Positions 44,403 to 53,400 of a stretch of 64,000 nucleotides of DNA are shown here, one piece after another. The DNA is from an uncultured Cohaesibacter sp. (GTDB lineage Bacteria; Pseudomonadota; Alphaproteobacteria; Rhizobiales; Cohaesibacteraceae). The DNA lies in the NCBI RefSeq assembly GCF_963678225.1, contig NZ_OY782763.1:1265299-1329298 (forward strand). Direction: 5' to 3'. The notes under the pieces were generated by a model. It was given only the letters and a program-made list of their open reading frames with translations, was not told the origin of the DNA and did not search any database. Each line of letters begins with the position of its first letter. Positions within the stretch are counted from its first letter, which is position 1. The position numbers were made by a program, and so were the translations under genes.

Positions 44403-45670
44403 TACAGCCCTCTTCTGCCGCGAAGTGCATTCAGAATATCCTGCGTTTGCCTCTTACTGGGCTTTGATTGATTCTTACGCAACGACTCGCGAGCTTTTTC
44501 AGGAGACTGATAGCCTGACATTGGTGCGCTAGGAAGCCCATTTATCGATTCCGCATTGGCATCGCCACGTTTTAGAACTTCGAGGGCAAGCTGTCCGATT
44601 TCGGTCTTTAGTAGCTTCATGCTATACATCCCAGCTCTCGCAGGAAGCAGTTTCACAACACGGTTTTGTTCCAACACTCGGTAGTCAGCACCGATAGAAG
44701 TAGCAGGCCCGATCGTTCTTCCACAAATGAGTGCTCCGAGAATCTTATCAACGCTAACAATTCGACCCTGAGAAGATGGACGAAGATTAATGCCATATGC
44801 GAGCGCTGAAACGAGTGCCTTCGCCATGTCGAAGCTGTCGTCAACAAGCGGATTTACAAACTTGTGAAATGCTCCCGGCAAGGTGACAAATGCATGTTCA
44901 CCTTTTTCGTTGGACACTGTGTTAACCTCTAGAACTCCGGCAGCCTTCAGCTTTTCAAATAGCGGGGTTTCAAGGCGTTTCTCGATAATTGTGGCATGCA
45001 GGCAACCAGAGCTGGAAAGCATCTGGGTAACCTCAGTCAGCTTAATCTGCTCTGAACTATTTAGTGAGCCGAGAACTTTCGCTGATTTCGTAACGCTATC
45101 TCGCTTAAAAAGATTCCCATTGAAAAGCAGTGTGTTTGACGGGTCGTCACCTTCCACGTCAACAAAACCAATTTCACTCGCCCGATTCAAAAAATCGCCA
45201 GCATCAGCGTTCGCCATTTTATATGTATCACTAACGTATTCTCTTGCCTCGGACAACAAGACTGGCGACCTAGAAACCAATTCTCCTATTTCAATAGCCG
45301 CCACTTCTTTGGGCGTAGGCGACGCATCGTCAAAGATATCTGAGGCGTGTCCGAGGACGCTTCTTGTATTGATGCCCAACACTTGAACTTCATTTTCGGA
45401 GGTATCGATCAGACGTCGCCTCTGAAGCAGTCGCAGATAGTGAGGCAATTCTGTCCTAACGTTCAGATTTGCGGACTTAGCGATTGCTTCGACTTCCCCC
45501 TTAGTAAGATTATCCTCATCTGCGGCACCCAACCGCATAAGGAGTTCAGCCGCTTTACCCGTCTCATCAAGGATGGAGTATTCAGCAGGTGCAGCAACAT
45601 CCATTGCGATCTTCCGCGCATGGTGGACAATCCATGCACCTTTTGTTTCTTTATCGGGTCTCGAGTTCAT
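44402..45670 (-). CDS. Partner protein with winged-helix-like N-terminal half
   Basis: A 422-residue protein I do not recognise. The region ~43-100 (LLMRLGAADEDNLTKGEVEAIAKSANLNVRTELPHYLRLLQRRRLI) reads like a winged helix, and another such pattern may lie at ~210-250 (LTEVTQMLSSSGCLHATIIEKRL). The C-terminus is basic (QSKPSKRQTQDILNALRGRRG), suggesting nucleic-acid contact. It is coupled by a one-base overlap to the nuclease gene downstream, so a sensor or targeting subunit is plausible. About 230 bases separate it from the upstream pair. Confidence 0.5.
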   Translation of the reverse strand: MNSRPDKETKGAWIVHHARKIAMDVAAPAEYSILDETGKAAELLMRLGAADEDNLTKGEVEAIAKSANLNVRTELPHYLRLLQRRRLIDTSENEVQVLGINTRSVLGHASDIFDDASPTPKEVAAIEIGELVSRSPVLLSEAREYVSDTYKMANADAGDFLNRASEIGFVDVEGDDPSNTLLFNGNLFKRDSVTKSAKVLGSLNSSEQIKLTEVTQMLSSSGCLHATIIEKRLETPLFEKLKAAGVLEVNTVSNEKGEHAFVTLPGAFHKFVNPLVDDSFDMAKALVSALAYGINLRPSSQGRIVSVDKILGALICGRTIGPATSIGADYRVLEQNRVVKLLPARAGMYSMKLLKTEIGQLALEVLKRGDANAESINGLPSAPMSGYQSPEKARESLRKNQSKPSKRQTQDILNALRGRRGL

Positions 45671-45901
45671 CGCCTGTCTCGCAAATATCCTATTCCGGCA
45701 TCAAAAAATGGGCAGCCATATAGCACAGTTTTGCGCAGCTCCCCATTTAGCTGCAACCACCTAATGTACACCTTTTAATACACGATTCGCGACGAATGGT
45801 TGCCTCGAAAGCGAGTCCCCTAAAAGTGAGGCTAGAAAACTATCTATTCTTGCTTGGGACTACCCAGCCAAGCCGATGAAGCGTCTATGAGCTAAGATCA
45901 C
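45671..45901. other. Spacer between the two gene pairs
   Basis: The 230 bases hold no gene. A short palindrome attcg-cga-cgaat lies at 45785-45797, and AT-rich sequence follows up to the next start, so a separate promoter or operator for the downstream pair is possible. Confidence 0.35.
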
Positions 45902-47146
45902 TCAGAGTGTTTTTAGGTCACCAGATGAAGCATTCAGCGCATCCATAACATCTTGAACCATCCCACCAGAACAGGCGTCAAACCCGACCGCTGTAAGCTT
46001 CCAATACGCGACCGTTTCAATTATCGCTCCTGATAGGCCAACCATACCGATAAGCAACAAAGCAAGCCGATGAAACCTCTCTCTATTCAGCAAACTGGTG
46101 TAAATGTCTTCGAATTGATCGCTCACTTCCATGTACTCTTTGTGCAAACGATCACGTTGGCGGACTATGTTACTCTTTAAATCTCGGAGAGTGGCAAACT
46201 GATTTGCTAGGGCAATCAAAAGCAAAATTAGGAAGAACCACACACCTGCGGTGACCGCCAGATTTGACCAATATTGGGTTCCACAAACAGATACAGATTT
46301 GAGCTGAGATGCAACCACGATAGACGCAATTGGAATACCTAGCATCTGGCCTTGAATGTCTACGATTGTCTTATGTATTTTGGCCAAATAATCAAGTTTC
46401 TCGTTCTCGATTTGCCGTCTTATTTTCGAGTACGAAAACTCAGATATGTAGAGCTTGTAGCCTCGGCTAACACGGTCCCAAATCAGTTTTATATTCTTGA
46501 GGAAAAACGAAAAGGCATCTTTCTCTGACACATTTGCCAGAACACTATTCAGCTCTTCGAGAAGAATAGTGAATTTGCGGTCCCTGTGGATGGTCTCAGA
46601 AATCTCTTCAATAAAGCTACTCAAGCTTTTTCTATCAAGAGCATCCAAATCCTTGACGCTATATTCAATTGGAACAACGACCTTTGTGTTTCCGATAAAG
46701 TACAACACTCTTCTCGTCGCATCAAAAAGCGTTGCTGCTTGGGACAGAATATCGATAGCACGAAGTATCAGCCGATATGATTGCAAACGTTCAGAATCAT
46801 TGTCTGAACCCGAGCTAATCCGATTTTCAAAAATGTAGTAATTCTCAGGCTCCTTGACTTTGGTCTCAGGAACCCTCAGAAATGCATCAAAATTGGTGTA
46901 CATCTTTGCAAAGCCCGGTCTAGGCGGTCCAACTTTAACGTCTACACAATCTCCCACCGTCACACTGCTCGTATCAGAACTGATTGAGATACCAATTTCA
47001 TCAGTCAGATCGAGATCATTGTCAATTTCCCTAACAAGTTCCAGCAACTCTGAATCAGCTATTGTCAGTTGAGCAGAACCGTCCTCTGTCGGACAAGACG
47101 AGGCGTCATATATTTTGGCAAGTTTTTCAAAACTGAAGCGGCTCAT
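45902..47146 (-). CDS. Membrane-anchored protein, unrecognised
   Basis: A 414-residue protein with a soluble N-terminal ~260 residues and hydrophobic segments at ~268-283, 296-316 (AGVWFFLILLLIALAN) and 359-381 (LALLLIGMVGLSGAIIETVAYW). The loop between the last two is coiled-coil-like (LKSNIVRQRDRLHKEYMEVSDQFEDIY). I recognise no family. It overlaps the NdpA-family gene by 4 bases (atga). In many abortive-infection systems a membrane protein is the effector; that role here is inference only. Confidence 0.5.
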   Translation of the reverse strand: MSRFSFEKLAKIYDASSCPTEDGSAQLTIADSELLELVREIDNDLDLTDEIGISISSDTSSVTVGDCVDVKVGPPRPGFAKMYTNFDAFLRVPETKVKEPENYYIFENRISSGSDNDSERLQSYRLILRAIDILSQAATLFDATRRVLYFIGNTKVVVPIEYSVKDLDALDRKSLSSFIEEISETIHRDRKFTILLEELNSVLANVSEKDAFSFFLKNIKLIWDRVSRGYKLYISEFSYSKIRRQIENEKLDYLAKIHKTIVDIQGQMLGIPIASIVVASQLKSVSVCGTQYWSNLAVTAGVWFFLILLLIALANQFATLRDLKSNIVRQRDRLHKEYMEVSDQFEDIYTSLLNRERFHRLALLLIGMVGLSGAIIETVAYWKLTAVGFDACSGGMVQDVMDALNASSGDLKTL

Positions 47147-48150
47147 GTTTTATACTGATCGTTGAGCTCCTGCACTAAATCCTCAGGCAGGTTGCTTATC
47201 ACAAGAGTGCCGGTGTCGTGCTGATAATCAATATCCCCGTTAGCGAGGGCTTGTCTATCAAATTCCAAGTTCCAAGTGGCAGTCTTCGCCTCAAATTTCA
47301 CAAGAGGACGCAACGATCTACGGTCGGGAATAAAGCCATCAGGCAAGGCTCGGTCCGGGTCGACTAGAAAATCTCGCAGAGTCTCAGGATTATCCGGCAT
47401 AAGTTCATTCGATAGCGCTTCAAGGGTCATTTCTTCCCTTTGCCTAGAATGTCGATCACCAATATTCTTGACCTTTTCATTGAACTGATCTCTTTGATCA
47501 GTCGACATGCCGATACTGGCAGAAAATTCATTCAGTGCTTCCACCAGCCTTCTGGTATCTTCCTTTGCAATAGCAACATTGTTGCAGCCCAAAAACTCTT
47601 CAAAATAGACCGCAACATTGCCCTTTCCTTTCAAGAAACTGATATATCGATCGCCACCTTCTTGCCAGCTCGTCATATTCACTCGTCCAGCGAAACGAAA
47701 CCCATCGATATCCAAATGATCGAGCGGTTCAGGGTAAAGATTGTCCCTCACAGCAGCACCCCAACGATTATTCAAGATCGTTACGATAAAATACTGCTTA
47801 TTTTCTCTGATGAAATGCGCGAAAAACACAAACCCGCCCTCTGATGCAGGCCGCTTTTGCGCTTCAGTTTTCAAACGCCCAACAAGCGCTTTTGTTAACG
47901 CTTCAAATCCATCTACTCCGGCATCAAGGTAATCACCAAAATACTTCACCGACGGATAAGCATCCTCATCCTCAGAAAATCGACCAAACGACTTCGAAGT
48001 ACGCCGGTTATACAATTTGAAAATATGATCCGTCACCATCTGGGCGATCTCAACATTGGCAAGATCAGTGGGGCCGTATTCAATTGAATAATTACCTTCC
48101 TCGCTTTTAGTCAGGTTGTGAATAGCGGCATTCAAGAGCGCATTGGTCAT
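47143..48150 (-). CDS. Nucleoid-associated protein of the NdpA/YejK family
   Basis: A 335-residue protein aligned through its length with E. coli YejK: GGFVFFAHFIRENKQYFIVTIL (YejK [22 protein letters not shown]), FRFAGRVNMTSWQ, YISFLKGKGNVAVYFEEFLGC, MTLEALSNEL and FIPDRRSLRPLVKFEAKTATWNLEFD. Family members bind the nucleoid; YejK contacts topoisomerase IV and gyrase. Here it heads a mobile-region cluster, not a housekeeping locus, so it may serve as a sensor or DNA-bound subunit. AGGAG lies 5 bases before the ATG at 48150; 19 further codons upstream are not used. Confidence 0.85.
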   Translation of the reverse strand: MTNALLNAAIHNLTKSEEGNYSIEYGPTDLANVEIAQMVTDHIFKLYNRRTSKSFGRFSEDEDAYPSVKYFGDYLDAGVDGFEALTKALVGRLKTEAQKRPASEGGFVFFAHFIRENKQYFIVTILNNRWGAAVRDNLYPEPLDHLDIDGFRFAGRVNMTSWQEGGDRYISFLKGKGNVAVYFEEFLGCNNVAIAKEDTRRLVEALNEFSASIGMSTDQRDQFNEKVKNIGDRHSRQREEMTLEALSNELMPDNPETLRDFLVDPDRALPDGFIPDRRSLRPLVKFEAKTATWNLEFDRQALANGDIDYQHDTGTLVISNLPEDLVQELNDQYKT

Positions 48151-48248
48151 TTCGACTCCTATGTTCCAGAGTTTTAGAAACTCTAGATTGAGTCGCCTCC
48201 ATTTCACAGCATGCTAAACCAAAGTTTGTTATTTGATCGTTTGGCCCA

Positions 48249-48395
48249 TCAAACCCCGCCCACCCATTGAATGAACTGGAGGGCTGACCAGCCCGCGCCA
48301 ATCAGGATAGAGCCGATGAGAAGCAGGGCGATAATCACGATGGTCAAAGCCGCTTCGCTCATCCTTGCTTCGGCAGTTTTGCTGCGCTTCATCAT
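48249..48395 (-). CDS. Small membrane protein at the end of the late operon
   Basis: A 48-residue protein (MMKRSKTAEARMSEAALTIV...) with one membrane helix (LTIVIIALLLIGSILIGAGWSAL). ggag lies 8 bases before the start, and its ATG overlaps the stop of the gpD fragment upstream. It is equivalent in position and plan to the 52-residue protein at 48640, which follows the intact gpD gene. Function unknown; lysis-related or host-exclusion proteins are possible. Confidence 0.6.
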   Translation of the reverse strand: MMKRSKTAEARMSEAALTIVIIALLLIGSILIGAGWSALQFIQWVGGV

Positions 48396-48472
48396 CTCTT
48401 TTTCTCCAGTGACAGAGTGGTCTGATACCCGCTTGATTTGCTCACTTTGTGAACGGCTTTATAGACTCGCAT
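48392..48472 (-). pseudogene. Truncated second copy of the gpD C-terminus
   Basis: This 26-codon frame (MRVYKAVHKVSKSSGYQTT..LEKKR) matches the end of the intact gpD (KATHKVDKQGGYETT..LERKR). The rest of gpD is missing upstream. Like the intact copy, it overlaps the ATG of a small membrane-protein gene. It is the scar of a duplication or of recombination between two related phages. Confidence 0.75.
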
Positions 48473-48639
48473 AACCTTGCCTCGCTGCTCATTTTCCGTG
48501 GGCAGAGCTGGCGAGAGCGGTGTTATGCTTTGTTGTCATCGGCGGGGTCCTGATGCCACTCTAGGCCCCGTATTTTGAGCGCTCGAACGCTCTTAATCTC
48601 TCGCCCCCAAATCTCTTGAAAGAGGCGCTTTTTCTGCCA

Positions 48640-48798
48640 TCATCCCGCCCCTATGGCCGAAGCAATTTTCCAGATCACCCACCCGGCACCGGAGGCCATA
48701 GCCAGGACAAGGATGGAAACGGTAAAACCAATGGTCGAGATAATGCATTTTGCCTCGAAATAAGGGCCTTCCTCTGCCTCATATCCATCGCCATACAT
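48640..48798 (-). CDS. Small membrane protein coupled to gpD
   Basis: A 52-residue protein (MYGDGYEAEEGPYFEAKCII...) with one membrane helix (STIGFTVSILVLAMASGAGWVIW). Its ATG shares one base with the gpD stop (tgatg), and aaggaag precedes it. It could be a holin-like or superinfection-related protein, but no such family is recognised. Confidence 0.6.
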   Translation of the reverse strand: MYGDGYEAEEGPYFEAKCIISTIGFTVSILVLAMASGAGWVIWKIASAIGAG

Positions 48799-49787
48799 CA
48801 CCGCTTCCTTTCAAGATCCAGAGTGGTTTCATAGCCACCCTGCTTGTCCACCTTGTGGGTTGCTTTCGCGATGAACCATGAGCCGGTCAGCTCCTTATAG
48901 ACAAAGGCCGGAACAACATATTCGCCGCCCGCTCTGAGCCCGGCGTCTCCGGGCACCGTCACCGTGCATTTATCATCTGCAACGCTGGCGTCCTTGAGTG
49001 CCGATTCCGCCGCCCTTTTGGCTTCCGCCTCATTGGCGAAGGTCTTGTTGAGAGAGATAACCGGCTCGCCAGATCCCGTTTCAACCGTCTTTCTTTCGGC
49101 GCTTGCCTGGTCATGCCAGAAGGCTTTGGCAGACTTGTATTTGCCCCGCTTCCCACCCGTCCATGAATATGAAATTATCTCCGATCCGATGCATTTGACC
49201 GGTAACAGAGAGCTCCCCGAAGCGCTGGTTGCGCTGCCGTTCTCTAGGAAAAGGAGCCTGCCTTCACGGATCTTGAAAAAGGCTCCCATCTCTTTGGCCC
49301 AGGTCTTGAGAAAATGCATATCGCTGACGTTGACCTGGTCTTTGTGTTTAACCTCGATCGAGCCGAGCGACGAGCTGACAACCGGCGTTAAACCTTGTCG
49401 CCCCGCGATGGTCGAAACAACGCCCTTAACCGTGGTCTGATCGTAGCTGTCGGTGCGTTTTTCCTTCAGGGCTCCGGCCATGTTTGCCGATGTGCCGGAG
49501 AGGCTCATTTTATGGCCGGATCTCTTGTCGCCATTGGTCTTTGGCGCGTCTGAATAATAAGTGCCCATCGGTCGCAAGGTGCCATACCGATCGGGCAAGG
49601 CGAAGATCATTTCCGATTCCTCTGGCGGCGGTGACATCGTCCGGTCGCGCGCAACCGTCAAACTCACCTTGTCGGATTTCCCAGAAACCTCATCGGTGAT
49701 CGTCAGAGACATCAAGCGCCCCAGTCCAAGCGCATTGGTCAGATAGGAGCTGATATTCCGACCGGCAATATTGGCGTAAAGGTTCAC
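48798..49787 (-). CDS. Phage late control protein D (baseplate hub)
   Basis: A 329-residue gpD-family protein, which forms the hub under the tail tube in P2-like tails (structural relative of Mu gp44 and T4 gp27). Characteristic parts are the central HKMSLSGTSANMAGALKEKRTDSY, VSDMHFLKTWAKEMGAFFKIREGRLLFLENG, and the C-terminal ATHKVDKQGGYETTLDLERKR. It ends the tail module, as in P2, and overlaps the small membrane-protein gene. Confidence 0.9.
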   Translation of the reverse strand: MNLYANIAGRNISSYLTNALGLGRLMSLTITDEVSGKSDKVSLTVARDRTMSPPPEESEMIFALPDRYGTLRPMGTYYSDAPKTNGDKRSGHKMSLSGTSANMAGALKEKRTDSYDQTTVKGVVSTIAGRQGLTPVVSSSLGSIEVKHKDQVNVSDMHFLKTWAKEMGAFFKIREGRLLFLENGSATSASGSSLLPVKCIGSEIISYSWTGGKRGKYKSAKAFWHDQASAERKTVETGSGEPVISLNKTFANEAEAKRAAESALKDASVADDKCTVTVPGDAGLRAGGEYVVPAFVYKELTGSWFIAKATHKVDKQGGYETTLDLERKR

Positions 49788-49790
49788 GGC

Positions 49791-50036
49791 CTAATCCCAG
49801 AAATTGGTTGAATAGCTCGTGATGAGGCTCTCGTCTTCATCGTCCAGTTCCTCGCTATCCGGCATCATGATTTGCATTGACATATCCAGCGCCAGCGGAG
49901 CCGAAGGCTCTTTTAAGAAGCTGTTCTCCGGCTGGCTCAAAATCGATTCCACCAAGCCCGCAGATTGTTGACCATAGTGCCGATAAATCAGTTCATCGAG
50001 CAGTTCGCCGTCTTGCGCACGCACTAAAACGCCCAT
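49791..50036 (-). CDS. Phage tail protein X
   Basis: An 81-residue gpX-type protein with a LysM-like start: VRAQDGELLDELIYRHYGQQSAGLVESILSQP. In P2, gpX is required for tail assembly and is thought to bind the hub or cell wall. It lies between D and U as in P2 and overlaps U by 13 bases. Confidence 0.88.
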   Translation of the reverse strand: MGVLVRAQDGELLDELIYRHYGQQSAGLVESILSQPENSFLKEPSAPLALDMSMQIMMPDSEELDDEDESLITSYSTNFWD

Positions 50037-50425
50037 AAGCCACCTCCGGAATATTTGCTCATCTCGATATCAAACTTGATCTCAGAGGGTCGGGAAGACT
50101 GGAATTCGCTTTCCCGTTTTGAGATGCTTTCAACGCACCAGCGCCCCAGCACAAGGCCGTTGCCAAGCACAAAACTCATGGGCGAGCCCAGACCGGCCAC
50201 GGCGGCAAGCGCTTCGATTTTCCACGCTCCGGTCGGTTGGATTTCCGGCCAGATGCCACCGCTAATCCTGATCGTCTGATCGCCCTTGCCCGTCCATTGT
50301 TTGAGCGGAGCCGATCCGATCGGGTCCGGTTTGGCCCAACTGAAACGCCAGCGTCGTTGGAACTCTTCATAAGATCCGACATCAGGCGAAAAGACGAATG
50401 ATCCAAGCGCAGCAAGTGGTCGCAT
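50024..50425 (-). CDS. Phage tail protein U (tail terminator)
   Basis: A 133-residue gpU-family protein: MRPLAALGSFVFSPDVGSYEEFQRRWRFSWAKPDPIG and WKIEALAAVAGLGSPMSFVLGNGLVLGRWCVESISKRESEF. It caps the tail at its terminal ring in P2-like phages. The gene sits between T and X, in the P2 order, and follows T by 2 bases. Confidence 0.9.
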   Translation of the reverse strand: MRPLAALGSFVFSPDVGSYEEFQRRWRFSWAKPDPIGSAPLKQWTGKGDQTIRISGGIWPEIQPTGAWKIEALAAVAGLGSPMSFVLGNGLVLGRWCVESISKRESEFQSSRPSEIKFDIEMSKYSGGGLWAF

Positions 50426-50427
50426 GG

Positions 50428-53400
50428 CTAATCTCCCAATCTGTCATCAAGCCTGGAAAGAGCGGTTTCCAACGCTTCATTCACTGCCGAGTTTACCGCC
50501 GCCTGGATACGCGCTTCGATGTTTGGATCGCTCGCAACAACGCTGCCGATCGGCACCGAAATACTGAGTTCGATCTTCCGTTCCGCTCTTGCCGCAGCAG
50601 CTTCCGCCGCATTGAGAGAAGGCAGCACCGGAGAGGCCGCAGAAGCGGCAACTGGTATCGCGGCAACAGCGGTTGCGATTGAGCCTGCTGAAGCATACCG
50701 GCGGATCTGTCTTGAAAGCCCGGCCATTTGCTTGAGCTGGCCATGATGTGCGATGAAACCCGAACGATTGACATATTCGAGTTCCGGGCCTTTCTCCCCG
50801 ACCAGGCGTGGACCAGGCCCGAAGGAACCGCCCGAGGCAAAGCCTTTAGCAGCTTCGGGTTTTTCCTTCTTCCCGCCGCCCAGCCAAGACGGCATGGAAG
50901 GCCATCTGATCAGGCTGGAAACATCAATATTGCCGATTGCCGTAATGATCCGGCTCGGCAATGCTTTGAACCAATCGATGAGGTCATTGAAGACAGACTT
51001 GATCGCCTCGACCATGGACTTGCCCGCTTCCAGTCCGGCTTCGGCAAGGTTGATGCCAGTAAAGGCTTCTATCAAGCGATTGATCGCGCCAGGAACTGTG
51101 AGAAGCAGCACGTCAGACCATTCAAAGCCTGAAATATAGCTGGACCAGTCAAATGAAGTCAGCGCCTCCGGCCAAGCAAAAGCCCCCATGATGGCAGACC
51201 AGTCAACCGTAGGAATCCAACCGTCCCATTTGAAAGCGCCGACGATTGCGCTCCAGTCGATGGAAGGCAGATATTTGTCCCAGCCCATCGGCTTGATAAG
51301 GAAGTCCCAGGCGAGCATTCCGGCCAAGCTGGCCCAGCCGATAACCGGGATCAAACGCGCCCCCCATGTCAGCGGTGTGATCAGCAAGCGCCAGGACAGT
51401 TTAGGCAGCAGACCGGACCAGGCAAAACGGGGAATAAAGCTCGCCCATCTCAAGGCGGGCAGGATGCCGCGCCAAGCCAAGCGGGGCAAGTAAGTGAGCC
51501 AACGAACCGGCTTAATGAGCCCCGACCAGTTGAGCGCAGAGACAAGTCCCCGCCACGCCAAACGCGGCACGAAGGACGCCCAGCGCAAGACACCAACAAA
51601 TCCGCGCCATTGCAATCTGGCAATCCAGGTTGCCCATTTAAGCGGAGAAACAAAGCTGCGCCAAACCAGTCGCGAGATGAGTTTCGCCCAGCGGATAGGA
51701 CTCAGAGCTCTGATAGCCCTGCCAATCAAGCCGATCGCCCCGGCGCTCGTTTTTGCCTTCATGCCGAGCATAAACAAGCCGAACCGCAAACCGGCGCTTA
51801 GCATGATCGCAGAACCAAGGAAGGTGAGAATACCACCGCCAACTACCAGCATTCCGGCAAGCGCGGCCACACCAAACCCGATCGCCTTTGTCAGTTTTGG
51901 ATGTTCTTTCAGCCATTCACCGATCGCGCGCGCCTGCTCTGTCATCCATTGGGTTGCCTCCCGCAAGGCAGGATTGAGCGCCTCACCGAAGATAAGGGCG
52001 ATTTCCGAAACAGCCGAAGCGAGTGCTTTCTTGTCGCCCATCCAGTTATCGCCCATTTCGGCAGCAACCCGCGCAGCTTCCCCGCGCACATCTTTCAAAT
52101 CGCTCAAAAGCTGTTCAAATGCCGCAAAGCCCTTTTCATCAATCAACGATGAGAAAGCCGATCCAGCCTCGGCACCAACGATATCCTTGAAAAGCTCAGC
52201 GCGTTGGCCCGACCCCATATTCTTCGAAGCCTTTGCAATCTCAAGAAGCAAGTCCGGAACCGGACGCAAATTGCCCTCAAGATCCTTTGTCTCAACCTTT
52301 AGAGATGCCAGAGCGGATCGGGCCCGTTTGTTCGGTGCTGCCAGGCGAGTGTAGATCGTTCTAAGGCTGGTACCAGCCATGGAGCCCTGAATACCGACGT
52401 TACCCAGAAGACCGGCCATCGCGGCGGTCTCTTCCAGGCTAACCCCCAACTGCTTGGCAATCGGCGCGGCATATTTCATGCTCTCGCCCAGCATCGTCAA
52501 ATCGACATTGGCGCGGGTCGTCGTTGCCGTCAGTACGTCGGCGATCCGCCCCATCTCGGTTGCGTCCAGTCCGAAACCAGATTGAATATTGGACGAAATA
52601 TCCGCTGTCTGGGCGAGCTCGGTCTTGGTTGCCTTGGCCAGGTTCAAAACATCAGACATGGAGGCGAGGATCTCATCCGGAGACATGCCCGCCATCGCTA
52701 GAAAGTTCATTCCCTGGGCAGCTTCGATCGCGGAATAACTGGTCGTGGCACCAAGTTCCCGCGCCTTGTTGGATAGAACCGAATATTGTTTGCTTCCCTG
52801 CTTGACGCGCGCAACAGCGGCAACGCTGTCCATAGCCTCTTCGAAGCCTCCAAACAGGTTGGCCGAAGCCGCAACAGGGCGCATCACCTGACGCCCGGCA
52901 ATCATGCTACCGGCCCCGATTGCGGCCATCCCGCCGCCGAGCATCATGCGGTTGTTGCGGCGATTACGCTCTCTCTCGGTCAGACGCAAAACCGCCTTCT
53001 TGCGGTTCTCAAGGCGATCATACTCGCTTTGCAAACGCCGCGCGGCACTGGCTTGTTCTTTGAGTTCCGCCGTTGCACGATCCATGCTGCTTGTGAGCCG
53101 CTTCTCGGTCGCGGCCAATTGCTTGGCCTCGATGCCCGCTTCCCTCAAGCCATTCTTGGCCCGGAGCGATGCTTGAGCGGAGGCGCGGAATCGTTCCTTG
53201 CTTCTGGCAAGAGTGGCATTCGCCTTTTTGAGCTGGCTTTCCAGCCCCTTCACCGGCGGGCCGACAGCACGCATCTGCTCTTTCAATCTTTCAACTTCCG
53301 ACTTGGCCCGATCGAACTCACGCCGGGTCGAAGATAGGGCGCGCTGTGTCTGCTTGAAATTGTCGATCAGGCGAAGCTGCTTGCTCGATACATCTGCGTT

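Noticed and set aside
51494..52354. 286-codon frame antisense to the tape measure
   Set aside because: No ribosome site or family pattern; the repeated composition mirrors the tape-measure repeats on the other strand.
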